This document shows positions 17,615-25,857 of a DNA stretch of 36,307 nucleotides, piece by piece (position 1 is the stretch's first letter; the number at the start of each line of letters is the position of its first letter). The notes below the pieces were generated by a model. The model worked only from the letters and a program-made list of their open reading frames with translations. It searched no databases and had not been told where the DNA came from. Both the position numbers and the translations under genes were made by a program. This DNA is from a virus: positions 1 through 36,307 of IMG/VR virus record IMGVR_UViG_3300028417_000013, one strand, 5' to 3'.

Positions 17615-19109
17615 ATCCTGCTTCCCTTCTTCTTTGCATCGTGGTTGAACCTGAACCAGACCGTGTTCTTGTCGGTGCTGTAGTGTCTATTATATCTAAA
17701 AGTTGAGGATAAGCAAATTGCAAGACAAAGTTAGTTCCAAAGTCGGGACTTGGTAGATCACGAGACTTCAAATCTTTAACAGATTCCAACTGTATTTTTT
17801 GATTAGCAGTCATAAAGTATTCAATATTTATCAAATCTTCTCGAAGACGTGGCTCATCAGGTAATTCAAATCCAGCTTCTAGTGCGCGCGCACCTCTGCA
17901 CCACATTTCAGCTCTTACATTGATGTATTTATCAGGCTCTTGCGCCTTTGATCCAGAGTTCACACCTGTAGTTGGCATGCCCCAAGCCTTCAATATATCA
18001 GTTACCCCACCACCGACACCAATATCATCAATAAAACATCGAACTTTAATATGTGCTGGCGTACGCATACGGTGAAAACGATAACTTTCAGCCACCATAG
18101 TCGCGACCTCTACGACATTTTTGCCTGAATAGGATTCTAATTCATGACATTTCGCGCCTTGATATGCTCCAATCGTGGATAAGTCGTCACCAAAACGCGC
18201 AACATCACAGCATATCGATATAGGAAACATCTCAAAACCAATGCACTTGAATTCTGTCATACAGTGATGAACAGCAGCTTCTGCAATCAATTGGTTTGAT
18301 GCTTGACGTGGGAACTTACCAAGCACACGAACGCGCACAAAATCGCTATCAATGCCATAATCATCTACCCATTGCTGTATTTTGTTCTTGTTAGTCTTAC
18401 GCGCCGTCCTCGCATCGATCGATCTTGTAATCCACCGATGGCGAAACTTACCAAAGCAAGCGCGGAAGCGGCCAGTATTACGTGTTGGATTACCAAATAC
18501 CACCCAAAGACAACGACCTGATGTCATTGCGCCCTCTGAAACGTCGTAAATAGCATCATCAATCGCAGAACCTTCATCAAATTTGTATAAAACTGCCTCT
18601 GCATGAGTACCAGCAAAGCTTTCAGTCGTATGCTTTGACCACGGGATGGCGTTTGAACACCATGTTTCAGGACGTTCTTTCAAGTAAAATTTAGTTGCTG
18701 TCCATTCAAATAAATGTTGATGAACCATCATTTTGTGCCACTTTGACAGCTCACGCCAAGTCTTAGTGGTTAGTTGATTTAAGGTGTTGGCGGTGGTGAC
18801 AACTTGCGGGTCTACGTTGGTAGACATCCACCATAAATCTATCCAAGCCATGAAGGCAGTTTTGCCAATACCATGGCCAGACGCCACGGCTATTTGAATG
18901 GGGATACGCTCTTCTTCTGGCAGGAGATTATTTGCCTCAAAGGCTTTTCCGATATCTTTCATGACGGCTATTTGCCAGCGATCAGGGTATTCATTTTCAA
19001 GCTGCGTTCCTTTTTCACCCCAAGGAAAAGCCCAAAGCACAAAACCAAGCGGATCATTTTTGAACTTGGCCATTAATTGCGGGAGATCAGTCGTCACGAT
19101 CTGGGTCAT
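17595..19109 (-). CDS. Terminase large subunit
   Basis: A 504-residue packaging motor. The ATPase domain has Walker A ASGHGIGKT (residues 76-84) and a Walker B-like VLYKFDEGS with Asp178 and Glu179. The C-terminal nuclease domain has DVARFGDD (Asp302) and FIDDIGVGGG (Asp361-Asp362) as metal ligands. The start at 19109 is preferred over the longer frame at 19145 because GGAGGGAGA lies ahead of it. It overlaps the end of the upstream small subunit candidate by 23 nt. It cuts and pumps DNA into the prohead. Packaging type (pac or cos) is not decided here. Confidence 0.93.
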   Translation of the reverse strand: MTQIVTTDLPQLMAKFKNDPLGFVLWAFPWGEKGTQLENEYPDRWQIAVMKDIGKAFEANNLLPEEERIPIQIAVASGHGIGKTAFMAWIDLWWMSTNVDPQVVTTANTLNQLTTKTWRELSKWHKMMVHQHLFEWTATKFYLKERPETWCSNAIPWSKHTTESFAGTHAEAVLYKFDEGSAIDDAIYDVSEGAMTSGRCLWVVFGNPTRNTGRFRACFGKFRHRWITRSIDARTARKTNKNKIQQWVDDYGIDSDFVRVRVLGKFPRQASNQLIAEAAVHHCMTEFKCIGFEMFPISICCDVARFGDDLSTIGAYQGAKCHELESYSGKNVVEVATMVAESYRFHRMRTPAHIKVRCFIDDIGVGGGVTDILKAWGMPTTGVNSGSKAQEPDKYINVRAEMWCRGARALEAGFELPDEPRLREDLINIEYFMTANQKIQLESVKDLKSRDLPSPDFGTNFVLQFAYPQLLDIIDTTAPTRTRSGSGSTTMQRRREAGYGVSRK

Positions 19110-19671
19110 AGTCCGTGTCTCCCTCCGCTTCAATGCTTTCTTCAACTATTGTTCCATGAATATTTGTAAATACTGGCGGATAGGATGCATCAGCAATAGG
19201 CATATCGGGGCTAATCCGCTCTATCGTTTCAAGGATAATCATTTTCTTTTCTACCCTAGTATTACCAGCGGCAACCGCAGCGGCAAGATCATCGCCAAAC
19301 TTGGTTTCATGGGAGCTGTTTATCTGAATGCTCGGCATAGCCATATGCATAAACTTAGCGGCCGTCTTCGCGCAGTCGATACGATAATTTAAGCCAATAC
19401 CCTTGGCTCTCATCATGTTGCGCTTCTTTTTCTGGCTATAAAGACGATCGACATCTTCATTCATCACGGCCACCAAAAATTCAAGCGGGTTCATGTTTGA
19501 CGTTGGAGAAAAGCCCATGTCCCGCATTTGCTGTGCTGGACTGGTTATCCCGCCGGGCTTTCCTCGGCGAGTAATGGGCGGATTATCCGAGTGTTGTGCG
19601 GGGATTGTCAGATCATAATCTGCAATCAGTTTCGGAGGCTTTGGCTTTCCCGCTTCATGCGGTTCATCCAT
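19087..19671 (-). CDS. Probable terminase small subunit
   Basis: A 194-residue protein immediately upstream of and overlapping the large terminase. It has a Pro-rich charged N-terminus, a helical centre (NPLEFLVAVMNEDV, then YRIDCAKTAAKFMHMAMPSI) and a very acidic tail (DTDYDPDRDD). The 'YRIDCAKTAAKFMH' type helix occurs in small phage packaging proteins that replace classical small terminases. Position supports a DNA-recognition role. I see no obvious helix-turn-helix, so the function is inferred. Confidence 0.6.
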   Translation of the reverse strand: MDEPHEAGKPKPPKLIADYDLTIPAQHSDNPPITRRGKPGGITSPAQQMRDMGFSPTSNMNPLEFLVAVMNEDVDRLYSQKKKRNMMRAKGIGLNYRIDCAKTAAKFMHMAMPSIQINSSHETKFGDDLAAAVAAGNTRVEKKMIILETIERISPDMPIADASYPPVFTNIHGTIVEESIEAEGDTDYDPDRDD

Positions 19672-20178
19672 TTAAACATCCACATATTTATCAGAATAAG
19701 GAAGCTGCCCATCGCTTGAATATTGCGTGTTGTCCATCAATCCTTGTGGAGCATGGCCATTTGCAAGATTGCTTGCTTCGGCGTTCCGCTGCTCAACAGC
19801 ACGATCGTAGTTTCGTTTCAAACGCTCATTGTCGCGAATGCCTTTTTCCGACATAAAATCACGCGTACGACGCTTATGCTTCAATGGTTCAGGCTTATGC
19901 TCCTCATCAAAATAGAACGTGCGAACTCGAATACCTTTCAAATCCTTGCGGATATAGCGGTTTGATGCAAGTTTTAAATCGCCTTTATTGAATGTTGCTG
20001 GCACTTCGACTATAGCTTCATAATCGGATTCCACAACCTCTTTGCGGTGTTCACCGCGCTTGGTGTATTTGCCGTAAACTTTAACTTTAACGACTGATAC
20101 AGGGGAGTTCAGTTCTGTTTCTGTTTTATGGTATCGTGGGATTGATGCAAAATGTGGGGATTGATTTCCTTGGTTCAT
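19672..20178 (-). CDS. Hypothetical phage protein before the terminase
   Basis: A 168-residue basic, hydrophilic protein. The middle contains beta-type segments (SVVKVKVYGKYTKRGEHRKEVVESDYEAIVEVPATF) followed by RVRTFYFDEEHKPEPLKHKRRTRDF and a helical part. The tail is Gln/Asn/Ser-rich. It abuts the small terminase. It may be an accessory virion or packaging protein, but no family was recognised. Confidence 0.45.
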   Translation of the reverse strand: MNQGNQSPHFASIPRYHKTETELNSPVSVVKVKVYGKYTKRGEHRKEVVESDYEAIVEVPATFNKGDLKLASNRYIRKDLKGIRVRTFYFDEEHKPEPLKHKRRTRDFMSEKGIRDNERLKRNYDRAVEQRNAEASNLANGHAPQGLMDNTQYSSDGQLPYSDKYVDV

Positions 20179-20222
20179 CTTCGCCTACTTTCTTTCTTCG
20201 GTTACTGCGCGGAATTGCGCTT

Positions 20223-20693
20223 TTAGTGCCTAGTGGTCGACATTAAATGCTGGTGAACAGCGTTCTTTGTCGTCAAGTCAGTCGCCATATTGATAGAACC
20301 TCCATCAATAACGTCATTTTTGGCCTCTGATGTATCGGCCACAAGTATATCTTTAGGACGATAAGATTGTAAAGCCTTCAAATGTTCGGAGTAAAGCATA
20401 GAGCTGAAATTAATATTTTTGTAAACAAGACCAGGTGAAACGACATATTCTCCAAATTCCAAAGCAGCTAAATCAAGATAGGATTCGCCACTAACTTCAT
20501 CGACGACGCGCGGAGCTGGCTTTACAAACTTAACGCATTGTGGACGATTTCCCTTGCCGCAATCTAACGTTAAATATTTATATATAGGAACTATTAGCAT
20601 ATCATATTGCAAATCGCCGATTTTATCAATTTTAGCTACAACGCCGCGTGCGGAATAGCTTTGGTCGTCTCTCAATCCTGTTTCAATGTCCAT
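20223..20693 (-). CDS. Hypothetical protein between beta-helix protein and packaging genes
   Basis: A 156-residue protein with mixed strands and helices (YDMLIVPIYKYLTLDCG; ESYLDLAALEFGEYVVSPGLVYKNI). It has no signal peptide or membrane segment and no recognised motif. Gene spacing (16 nt from the beta-helix gene and 44 nt before the next) suggests one transcript. Function unknown. Confidence 0.45.
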   Translation of the reverse strand: MDIETGLRDDQSYSARGVVAKIDKIGDLQYDMLIVPIYKYLTLDCGKGNRPQCVKFVKPAPRVVDEVSGESYLDLAALEFGEYVVSPGLVYKNINFSSMLYSEHLKALQSYRPKDILVADTSEAKNDVIDGGSINMATDLTTKNAVHQHLMSTTRH

Positions 20694-20708
20694 ATTTCTA
20701 ACCTATAT

Positions 20709-21764
20709 TTAAATAATTAATTTACCGCCGTTTTGACGAGTTTCGTACGCAATGCCGCAATCAGCAATCGTGTTATTCTCGATAAGACCAGTAAACGGCA
20801 CATCGTAGAAGATACCTTTATCACAATTATCTATCTTGTTATCATGTATATTAATATCAATTATATCTTTCAAATTAGCAGGATCAGCAACAGACATTAT
20901 AATCCCTCGTTTTGCGTTGCTAATAATATTATCTCTAATAGTAATATCATCTGCGCCTTCTGTACCAGAAATTCCAATTCCATAACCGTATTGAATTGCT
21001 TTATCAGTCGCTAATATTTCATTATCGTAAACCTCAATCCCAGTACCACCAACACCTATTGAGAAATATCTACCTGTTAGAGTGTTGTTGCGGATGATTG
21101 CTCCAACGCCGTTAGCGTCTTTCTTTATACCAACCATCACAATATTACCTTTGTACGCGGTAGAGTCCTCTGCAAACGCACATATATTATGCTCGATAAT
21201 AATGTTTGAACTCATGTACCCTTTGTGTTCATGCGTGATCTGAATATGATCTGCTCCACCACCATTTATATTTCCAAGATTATTGTGCGCAATATACACA
21301 TCATGAACTCCGAGCATATAAAAAACATCACCGTAAGTATTTTTACTTGTGCATTGTTGGATATTTATGCCTGTTCCACCTCTAAATGTCGTACCCTGCC
21401 CCTGTTGACTAAGATTATCTTGGAAGTTGCAGCGAAGAATTCTAATATTATTAGAGCCTCCAAAATATAAGTGCCTTTTACTACCTCTAAAATCCAAGTC
21501 TTCTATAGAGATATTGTTGACTTTATTATTTTCAGTAACTCCGTCATGCCCTTGATGCATAACAGGTTTAGGAGCTTTAGCGTTCCCAAACGCACCCCAA
21601 TGTGTTCCTGTCAAAAATTTATTTGGTACAGTGAATGTACCACCACGTTTGAACTCTACGTTCCTGTGAGCTGTTATGTCGGCTGGTACATCTGCCTGTG
21701 TCTCAATGCGTAATAATGCCGCAGTGCTTCTGCTAGAATAACCTAATTCAGATAGTTTAGTCAT
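20709..21764 (-). CDS. Right-handed beta-helix protein, tailspike or depolymerase-like
   Basis: A 351-residue protein built of parallel beta-helix rungs: repeated IxIxxNxI/L patterns such as NIRILRCNF, DVYIAHNNL, NIIIEHNIC, GAIIRNNTL, GIEVYDNEI, DITIRDNII, DINIHDNKI, TGLIENNTI. This is the pectate-lyase-like fold used by phage tailspikes and polysaccharide lyases or hydrolases. It is far from the fibre gene and has no virion anchor at its N-terminus. It may assemble onto another protein, act as a soluble depolymerase, or attach through a partner from the neighbouring lectin-like block. Catalytic residues cannot be assigned by eye. ATG follows an AAAGGAT-like leader. Confidence 0.75.
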   Translation of the reverse strand: MTKLSELGYSSRSTAALLRIETQADVPADITAHRNVEFKRGGTFTVPNKFLTGTHWGAFGNAKAPKPVMHQGHDGVTENNKVNNISIEDLDFRGSKRHLYFGGSNNIRILRCNFQDNLSQQGQGTTFRGGTGINIQQCTSKNTYGDVFYMLGVHDVYIAHNNLGNINGGGADHIQITHEHKGYMSSNIIIEHNICAFAEDSTAYKGNIVMVGIKKDANGVGAIIRNNTLTGRYFSIGVGGTGIEVYDNEILATDKAIQYGYGIGISGTEGADDITIRDNIISNAKRGIIMSVADPANLKDIIDINIHDNKIDNCDKGIFYDVPFTGLIENNTIADCGIAYETRQNGGKLII

Positions 21765-21769
21765 GTTAT

Positions 21770-22018
21770 TTATCCTTTTCTACGTTTTTTATAATACTTA
21801 ATCCAAACCCATGGAAGGTTAACTGCGATAAAAACTGGTATAACTAACCACCAAAAACCGAGCTTAATTATACCGTTTACAAGAGCGCAATCAGAGCAAA
21901 GCTTGCATCTTCCCATCATATAATCTTTATCGTGTTCATTACACAAATCACCAAACTTATTTTCAAACCAATCCCTGAACCATGGTATATTTGGCATTGT
22001 GCAATAACGTTTAGCCAT
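21770..22018 (-). CDS. Small PLA2-like membrane protein
   Basis: An 82-residue protein starting MAKRYCTMPNIPWFRDWF. It has C26-NE-H29-D30-KDY33, the C-x-x-H-D-x-x-Y pattern of phospholipase A2 active sites, with a later Asp43 and several Cys (26, 38, 41, 44). Residues about 51-73 form a membrane segment, followed by a basic tail (KYYKKRRKG). The start overlaps the upstream stop by 8 nt. Homologous-looking small phage proteins are usually unannotated. A role in envelope disruption at entry or lysis is possible but is inference; the calcium-binding loop of true PLA2 is not clear. Confidence 0.5.
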   Translation of the reverse strand: MAKRYCTMPNIPWFRDWFENKFGDLCNEHDKDYMMGRCKLCSDCALVNGIIKLGFWWLVIPVFIAVNLPWVWIKYYKKRRKG

Positions 22019-22337
22019 AGTCAGTAGCTGTCCAGTCAGCAGGTGTATCCTTCTCAACAAACACAAAGCCAGCATCTTCTAACATTTGTGTTGCGTTCGG
22101 AAACTTCGGATCAGTACTTAACGAGGTGAAATAGAATGTACCATCTGGTGAGGTTTTAACATCATCCCATTTAGTTGTTTCTTGAGCGGTAAGATCATCC
22201 ACGCCGTTTCTCTTACCTACAACACCTGTATCGTTAACTGTAAAACCCGCTTCCTGCCAGTAACCCTTTGCCATTCCATGAACAGCATCAAGACAAGCTT
22301 GCGCCATTTCAGTAGTTGTAAATTCGTATATTAGCAT
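22011..22337 (-). CDS. Small tail-associated protein downstream of receptor-binding gene
   Basis: A 108-residue protein starting MLIYEFTTTEMAQACLDAVH, then KGYWQEAGFTV, TTKWDDVKTSPDGTFYFTSL and DPKFPNATQMLED. This pattern is shared by small proteins that lie just downstream of phage tail or receptor-binding genes; they may be chaperones or tail components. The start at 22337 (GGGGAA upstream) is preferred over the longer frame at 22394. It overlaps the PLA2-like gene by 8 nt. Function is not established. Confidence 0.6.
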   Translation of the reverse strand: MLIYEFTTTEMAQACLDAVHGMAKGYWQEAGFTVNDTGVVGKRNGVDDLTAQETTKWDDVKTSPDGTFYFTSLSTDPKFPNATQMLEDAGFVFVEKDTPADWTATDYG

Positions 22338-22338
22338 T

Positions 22339-23760
22339 TTATATTCCCCATTTGTTTGAAAGGTGATTGTGTATCCCATGAAACTCTGCATCACTAAGCA
22401 CAGTATCAGAGGCGATTATTTCTAGAAATTCACCTGTATATTTATAAGAATTGAACGCACCTAATAAATCTGCCGAAATTAGTCCATCCATTTTGATCAT
22501 CCAGATGTTTTTACCTTTATTCTGCGCGTCTGTCCTACCGAGATCAATGTTAGAGCCATGGACAAAACCCTCTCCATTAACTGACACTGACCCTAATCTT
22601 CCTACAGAACCATCTATGGAGATGTCGTATGATGTATCGACATCGTTTGTACGAATAAAAGTATAGTCACCTCCGTAACCACACATAGCAGCAGCAACAA
22701 CGGCAGTCCCTACCTCTGCATTATTAGTAACAAAGATAATACTTCTAAAATCAACTTTAGGACTTAAACTTAAGAAGTCCTCATCAAATTCAAGAACATT
22801 CAAACCGTTAACAGTACTTACGCCTGTAGTTGGTTGATACGCCCCTGTGCCTTGCGTTGCGTGGTTGCCATTGCCTGATTTATCATCCCATTGGGATACC
22901 GAACCAGATGCTTCGGTAATAGTGGCTGCGTCAGATGCATCAAGCCATAAGTTTAACCCTGTAAGTCCGCTTGGCGGTATAACGTGATTAACCCACGTTA
23001 AACCCCACTTGGTGGCAAGGTACGATCCTATACTATCCATTTCGGATGGTGTTAAAGCCCGCTCATAAATTATTAATTCCAGCAAATCAAATGTAGAAAA
23101 ATCAACCATTGATGTACGTTTTAATGCGCCAACGTTGAATGTATTCAATGTTGTCACACCACCACGAGTATATGTTACAGGGGATTCAGGTGTGATACCG
23201 CCATTTTGATAGCAGTTTAATTCTACACCACTGTCATGTGTAGTTAGTATGTTCCTGGTAGAGCCATCGTAGAACGTGCCACCAAGAGGGATAATATTAA
23301 TGTTTGAAGCGTTATCACGATTTAAGAACCGCGTTCCAGAGACGCTACTACCGTCATATGATACAGGCACAAAGAAGGGGGTGTTACTTGCTGTTCTGCC
23401 CTCTGTGACCTGTGCACCAGCTGTGACCATGTTTTCAGCAACCATGAAAACGGTGCATTCTCCAGCGGCTTGCATAAAGGGGGTGCTATTTCCTAGATAA
23501 TCATTACCGTCAAACGACACACTTTTTGCTGCGGTATAAGTCGGCTGATTAGCCCCTGCGGCTTGTGAGATATGTCTACCGTTGCCTGATTTATCATCTA
23601 GCTGTGATATAGACCCAGCAGCTTCTGCTACTGTGCTTTCATCCTTCGGGTCATACCACGCGCCTACATTAGCGATATCAAGGGGGGAGAAAGTGGCTAC
23701 GCGTACAAGTGGCCTTGACAAATCTCTTAACAGAGGTCGAGACAATGCTCTTGAATTCAT
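22339..23760 (-). CDS. Receptor-binding-type protein with two concanavalin-like (LamG-type) domains
   Basis: A 473-residue protein made of two homologous halves (about residues 27-255 and 262-473). Each begins with a short Pro/Leu lead, W(Y/L)D, then A(E/T)(A)AGS(I/V)SQ(L/W)DDKSGNG, and each ends with a long alpha/beta part ending in (Y/H)LxxKWG. These are ConA-like lectin/glucanase domains common in phage glycan-binding proteins. The N-terminus (MNSRALSRPLLRDLSRPL) is basic and short and could be a docking peptide. The domain duplication suggests bivalent glycan binding. Its gene, with those of the small tail-associated protein and the beta-helix protein, forms a second host-recognition block separate from the fibre. 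Confidence 0.75.
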   Translation of the reverse strand: MNSRALSRPLLRDLSRPLVRVATFSPLDIANVGAWYDPKDESTVAEAAGSISQLDDKSGNGRHISQAAGANQPTYTAAKSVSFDGNDYLGNSTPFMQAAGECTVFMVAENMVTAGAQVTEGRTASNTPFFVPVSYDGSSVSGTRFLNRDNASNINIIPLGGTFYDGSTRNILTTHDSGVELNCYQNGGITPESPVTYTRGGVTTLNTFNVGALKRTSMVDFSTFDLLELIIYERALTPSEMDSIGSYLATKWGLTWVNHVIPPSGLTGLNLWLDASDAATITEASGSVSQWDDKSGNGNHATQGTGAYQPTTGVSTVNGLNVLEFDEDFLSLSPKVDFRSIIFVTNNAEVGTAVVAAAMCGYGGDYTFIRTNDVDTSYDISIDGSVGRLGSVSVNGEGFVHGSNIDLGRTDAQNKGKNIWMIKMDGLISADLLGAFNSYKYTGEFLEIIASDTVLSDAEFHGIHNHLSNKWGI

Positions 23761-24083
23761 TATACATGCTCCGTCAATTTCTGATTAAGTCTGTTATCAA
23801 TTTTAACTATGCTATCGCCAGCTGCTCCGTCAACTGTACGTCGGGCGCGCCAGATTTTAGAAAGATATAAATCGGCCGGAGTTTCTGAACCTGTCCAAGT
23901 ATGGATAATTTCAAAACTATCGGCACTTTCAGCTTTTCCTTCAATGACAACAGTGTCGCCAGATGCGAGTGAAATAGAAAAACGTGACGGATTGTCTTTT
24001 TTGAGGACACCAGCACTATATCTTTGAGTGCTGCCTGTTTCTGCTACCGTTGTATCAAGTATTGTTATGACTGGACTTGGCAT
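23760..24083 (-). CDS. Small hypothetical tail-block protein
   Basis: A 107-residue, beta-rich protein (FSISLASGDTVVIEGKAESADSFEIIHTWTG), reminiscent of a small immunoglobulin-like or jelly-roll domain. It starts with a strong AGGGGGA site and its stop overlaps the lectin-like gene's start. It may be a virion-associated partner of the lectin-like protein. No named family was recognised. Confidence 0.5.
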   Translation of the reverse strand: MPSPVITILDTTVAETGSTQRYSAGVLKKDNPSRFSISLASGDTVVIEGKAESADSFEIIHTWTGSETPADLYLSKIWRARRTVDGAAGDSIVKIDNRLNQKLTEHV

Positions 24084-24113
24084 ATGAAAATCCCCCTAAA
24101 TTAAAAACTGTGT

Positions 24114-24509
24114 TTATCGTATCACAGCAGTAGGAGATTTGACAACCCTCACGGAGATATCGTGGCAAGCCAGCATTAATTTTGCCTTCAATTTGAATAT
24201 GGGAGTGCTTACGCCCTTAAAGTCTTCGGTTATATACTTGTAGAAATGACCGTTTTCAGTTTCAACACTGTAAGTGAAATCAGCGATGTATCGACAAATA
24301 AGCTGGTCGTTCACCTCAAGATCAAAAGACACTTGCGTTCGAAGGTTGCTTATTTCTCCCTGATCCTGCGCGTATTTGAGGAATATATAGCGATCGCGCT
24401 CGCCTATGCTGTCAAACATGATGCGCATGTATTCCACGCGCTTGTTTCCGTACTTGGATTTGCGCGCTTTTTTGATGTTTTTATTCGCCGTGGGTATAAA
24501 TACAGTCAT
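24114..24509 (-). CDS. DUF1064-family nuclease-like protein
   Basis: A 131-residue protein with SKYGNKRVEYMRIMFDSIGERDRY near the N-terminus, LRTQVSFDLEV, YIADFTY and YITEDFKGV(ST)PIFKLKAKLM. This is the pattern of DUF1064, a phage family related to PD-(D/E)xK nucleases: Glu of GERD, Asp of IADF, then E-D-x-K. Such proteins are thought to resolve recombination or replication junctions. The start at 24509 is preferred over 24560, because family members begin shortly before KYGN and AGAGGAA lies upstream. It pairs functionally with Erf and YqaJ on the other strand. Confidence 0.8.
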   Translation of the reverse strand: MTVFIPTANKNIKKARKSKYGNKRVEYMRIMFDSIGERDRYIFLKYAQDQGEISNLRTQVSFDLEVNDQLICRYIADFTYSVETENGHFYKYITEDFKGVSTPIFKLKAKLMLACHDISVRVVKSPTAVIR

Positions 24510-24517
24510 CTCATTAT

Positions 24518-24712
24518 TTATTCCTCTCCAACGATGCGAGATATCATGTTTCCTACCCAATCGCTCTCTACATAATCGGCGCTATCTAAATATCCTGCTT
24601 GCATAAGCGCGTCTGCAACAGCCGATTGTATTTGCTTTGTTTTTAGGATTATTTTATCTTTTTCTTCAAAGGTGAAGTCTCCCTTTGGTAGGTTAACTCT
24701 TGTTTTATTCAT
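24518..24712 (-). CDS. Small hypothetical protein
   Basis: A 64-residue protein (MNKTRVNLPKGDFTFEEK) with a helical middle (IQSAVADALMQAGYLD) and acidic end. A good site, AAAAAGGA, lies 5 nt ahead of the ATG. It lies in the replication cluster, 8 nt before the DUF1064 gene. Function unknown. Confidence 0.55.
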   Translation of the reverse strand: MNKTRVNLPKGDFTFEEKDKIILKTKQIQSAVADALMQAGYLDSADYVESDWVGNMISRIVGEE

Positions 24713-24757
24713 CCTTTTTCTCCATTAGTTATATTATACAAGCTTCTTCTCTATCTG

Positions 24758-24859
24758 TCATTTTCCGTGTTCCTTTTCCGTATCTTTATCGCCGCGTTCA
24801 AACGCTTCGTAGTATTCTGTTTTAAGCGGAACGAATAAATTCTTCTGATCTATCGTCAT
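24758..24859 (-). CDS. Tiny ORF resembling the start of an ASCH-domain protein
   Basis: A 33-residue ORF, MTIDQKNLFVPLKTEYYEAF, then a charged end. 'LFVPLKTEYFEAF' is the usual start of phage ASCH (PUA-like) domain proteins of over 100 residues; here the frame stops after about 20 similar residues. It may be a remnant left by deletion, or a genuinely small peptide. The site (AGAAGAA) is weak. No downstream frame restores the missing part. Confidence 0.4.
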   Translation of the reverse strand: MTIDQKNLFVPLKTEYYEAFERGDKDTEKEHGK

Positions 24860-24936
24860 TTTGGTTCTTCTTTCTGTTTAGGTTGTGGTCTAATTACTAT
24901 TTTCTATAATTCAGTCGTTCGGGATTTCCTAATAAC

Positions 24937-25389
24937 TTAGTTCCATTTACTACCGCCAGAAACCCCTGAAACATTTGGGTCTAGCCTAGGAGATAATTCA
25001 TTCTTTTCGTATAAATATCCCTTATATGATTGCCAGCAGCTTTTCACTCTTTGCTTGTATTCACTGAACTGCATAACTCTGTTCTGGTCGTCGATACTTT
25101 CCTTTTTATCCTCCCTGATAACATTGATAATGTTTGAAGGCGTTGGCATACTGTCATTCGATCTTCTCCATAATTTAAACGCTATAATAATTTGCTCTTC
25201 GGTATATGGCTGTAAATCTTCAATAAAAGCTCGTGTGATACTTGCAAGTGCTGTTGTGTCTTTTCCGTATCTATTCAGGATATCAAAACTTTGTGAAATA
25301 TTCATGCTGATTACACTATTCTTTTTGATTGTACTCTTCGGCAATTGCTTGGCAGATTTCATCTGATGATTTCTTTTTTGATCTTCCAT
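24937..25389 (-). CDS. Helicase-loader-like replication protein
   Basis: A protein of about 150 residues. The core, IEDLQPYTEEQIIIAFKLWRRSNDSMPTPSNIINVI, matches the small helicase-loader/replisome-organiser pattern (Y(T/P)xExIxxAFxxWxR ... (M/F)PTPxxIxxxI) seen in many phages. It would recruit the host replicative helicase to the origin. The next gene upstream is a DUF1376 protein, its common partner. The start at 25389 is supported by AAGGAAAAAACTATG and overlaps that gene by 74 nt; 25305 is an alternative that avoids the overlap. Confidence 0.6.
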   Translation of the reverse strand: MEDQKRNHQMKSAKQLPKSTIKKNSVISMNISQSFDILNRYGKDTTALASITRAFIEDLQPYTEEQIIIAFKLWRRSNDSMPTPSNIINVIREDKKESIDDQNRVMQFSEYKQRVKSCWQSYKGYLYEKNELSPRLDPNVSGVSGGSKWN

Positions 25390-25855
25390 AGTTTTTTCCT
25401 TGTCTATATCTATTATTAGTAGGTGTGGGTGTGGGTGTGGGTGCATATGCCTTGGATTCGTTTTGCACTATGCTTTGCATGGTCTCTTTTTGTTTATTAT
25501 CAGTGTCTTGACCTTTTCCCCATCGTTTATTTGCTGCGGCACTGCGTTTTTCTCTAATTCCTTGCACATATACGTATTCTTTGCGCAAACGCTTTTGTAT
25601 CCAATACTTTGAGCCATCTTCTGTAATAATCTTGCAGAACTCTTGCATTATCGGGTGTATATGCTCGGCATATGCAAGTGCATCACAATTTATCCTTTTA
25701 GAAATCCAGTTCGGATCATTTGGAACTCGACAATTAGGCGTGCGCCACATCAAAATAAGAATGCGCATGTAGCGTCCAAATTCTGTATCGGTTAAATGAT
25801 AGCAATCGGCGACAACTGCGTCAGTAAATAGGGGTAAAGCTGGAAATTCGGCCAT
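25316..25855 (-). CDS. DUF1376 phage replication protein
   Basis: A 179-residue protein. Residues 1-110 match DUF1376: FPALPLFTDAVVADCYHLTDTEFGRYMRILILMWRTP, then a conserved RIL-type helix and RLRKEY...REKRSAAANKRWGK. This family is linked to replication initiation and is often followed by a helicase loader, as here. A (PT)4 linker (about 25421-25445, tandem GTGGGT units on the + strand) leads to a basic tail. It ends in TAG. It follows the ribbon-helix-helix gene with a 2-nt gap, so it is the second gene of the leftward operon. Confidence 0.85.
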   Translation of the reverse strand: MAEFPALPLFTDAVVADCYHLTDTEFGRYMRILILMWRTPNCRVPNDPNWISKRINCDALAYAEHIHPIMQEFCKIITEDGSKYWIQKRLRKEYVYVQGIREKRSAAANKRWGKGQDTDNKQKETMQSIVQNESKAYAPTPTPTPTNNRYRQGKNYGRSKKKSSDEICQAIAEEYNQKE

Positions 25856-25857
25856 AT

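Noticed and set aside
20200-20222. GCGC...GCGC hairpin as a terminator on the - strand
   Set aside because: The stem is only 4 bp and no U-run follows it in the direction of transcription.
25390-25446. Longer start (HPHPHPH) for the helicase-loader-like gene
   Set aside because: The extension reads the PT-linker repeat of the overlapping gene in another frame and has no ribosome site; 25389 has a strong one.
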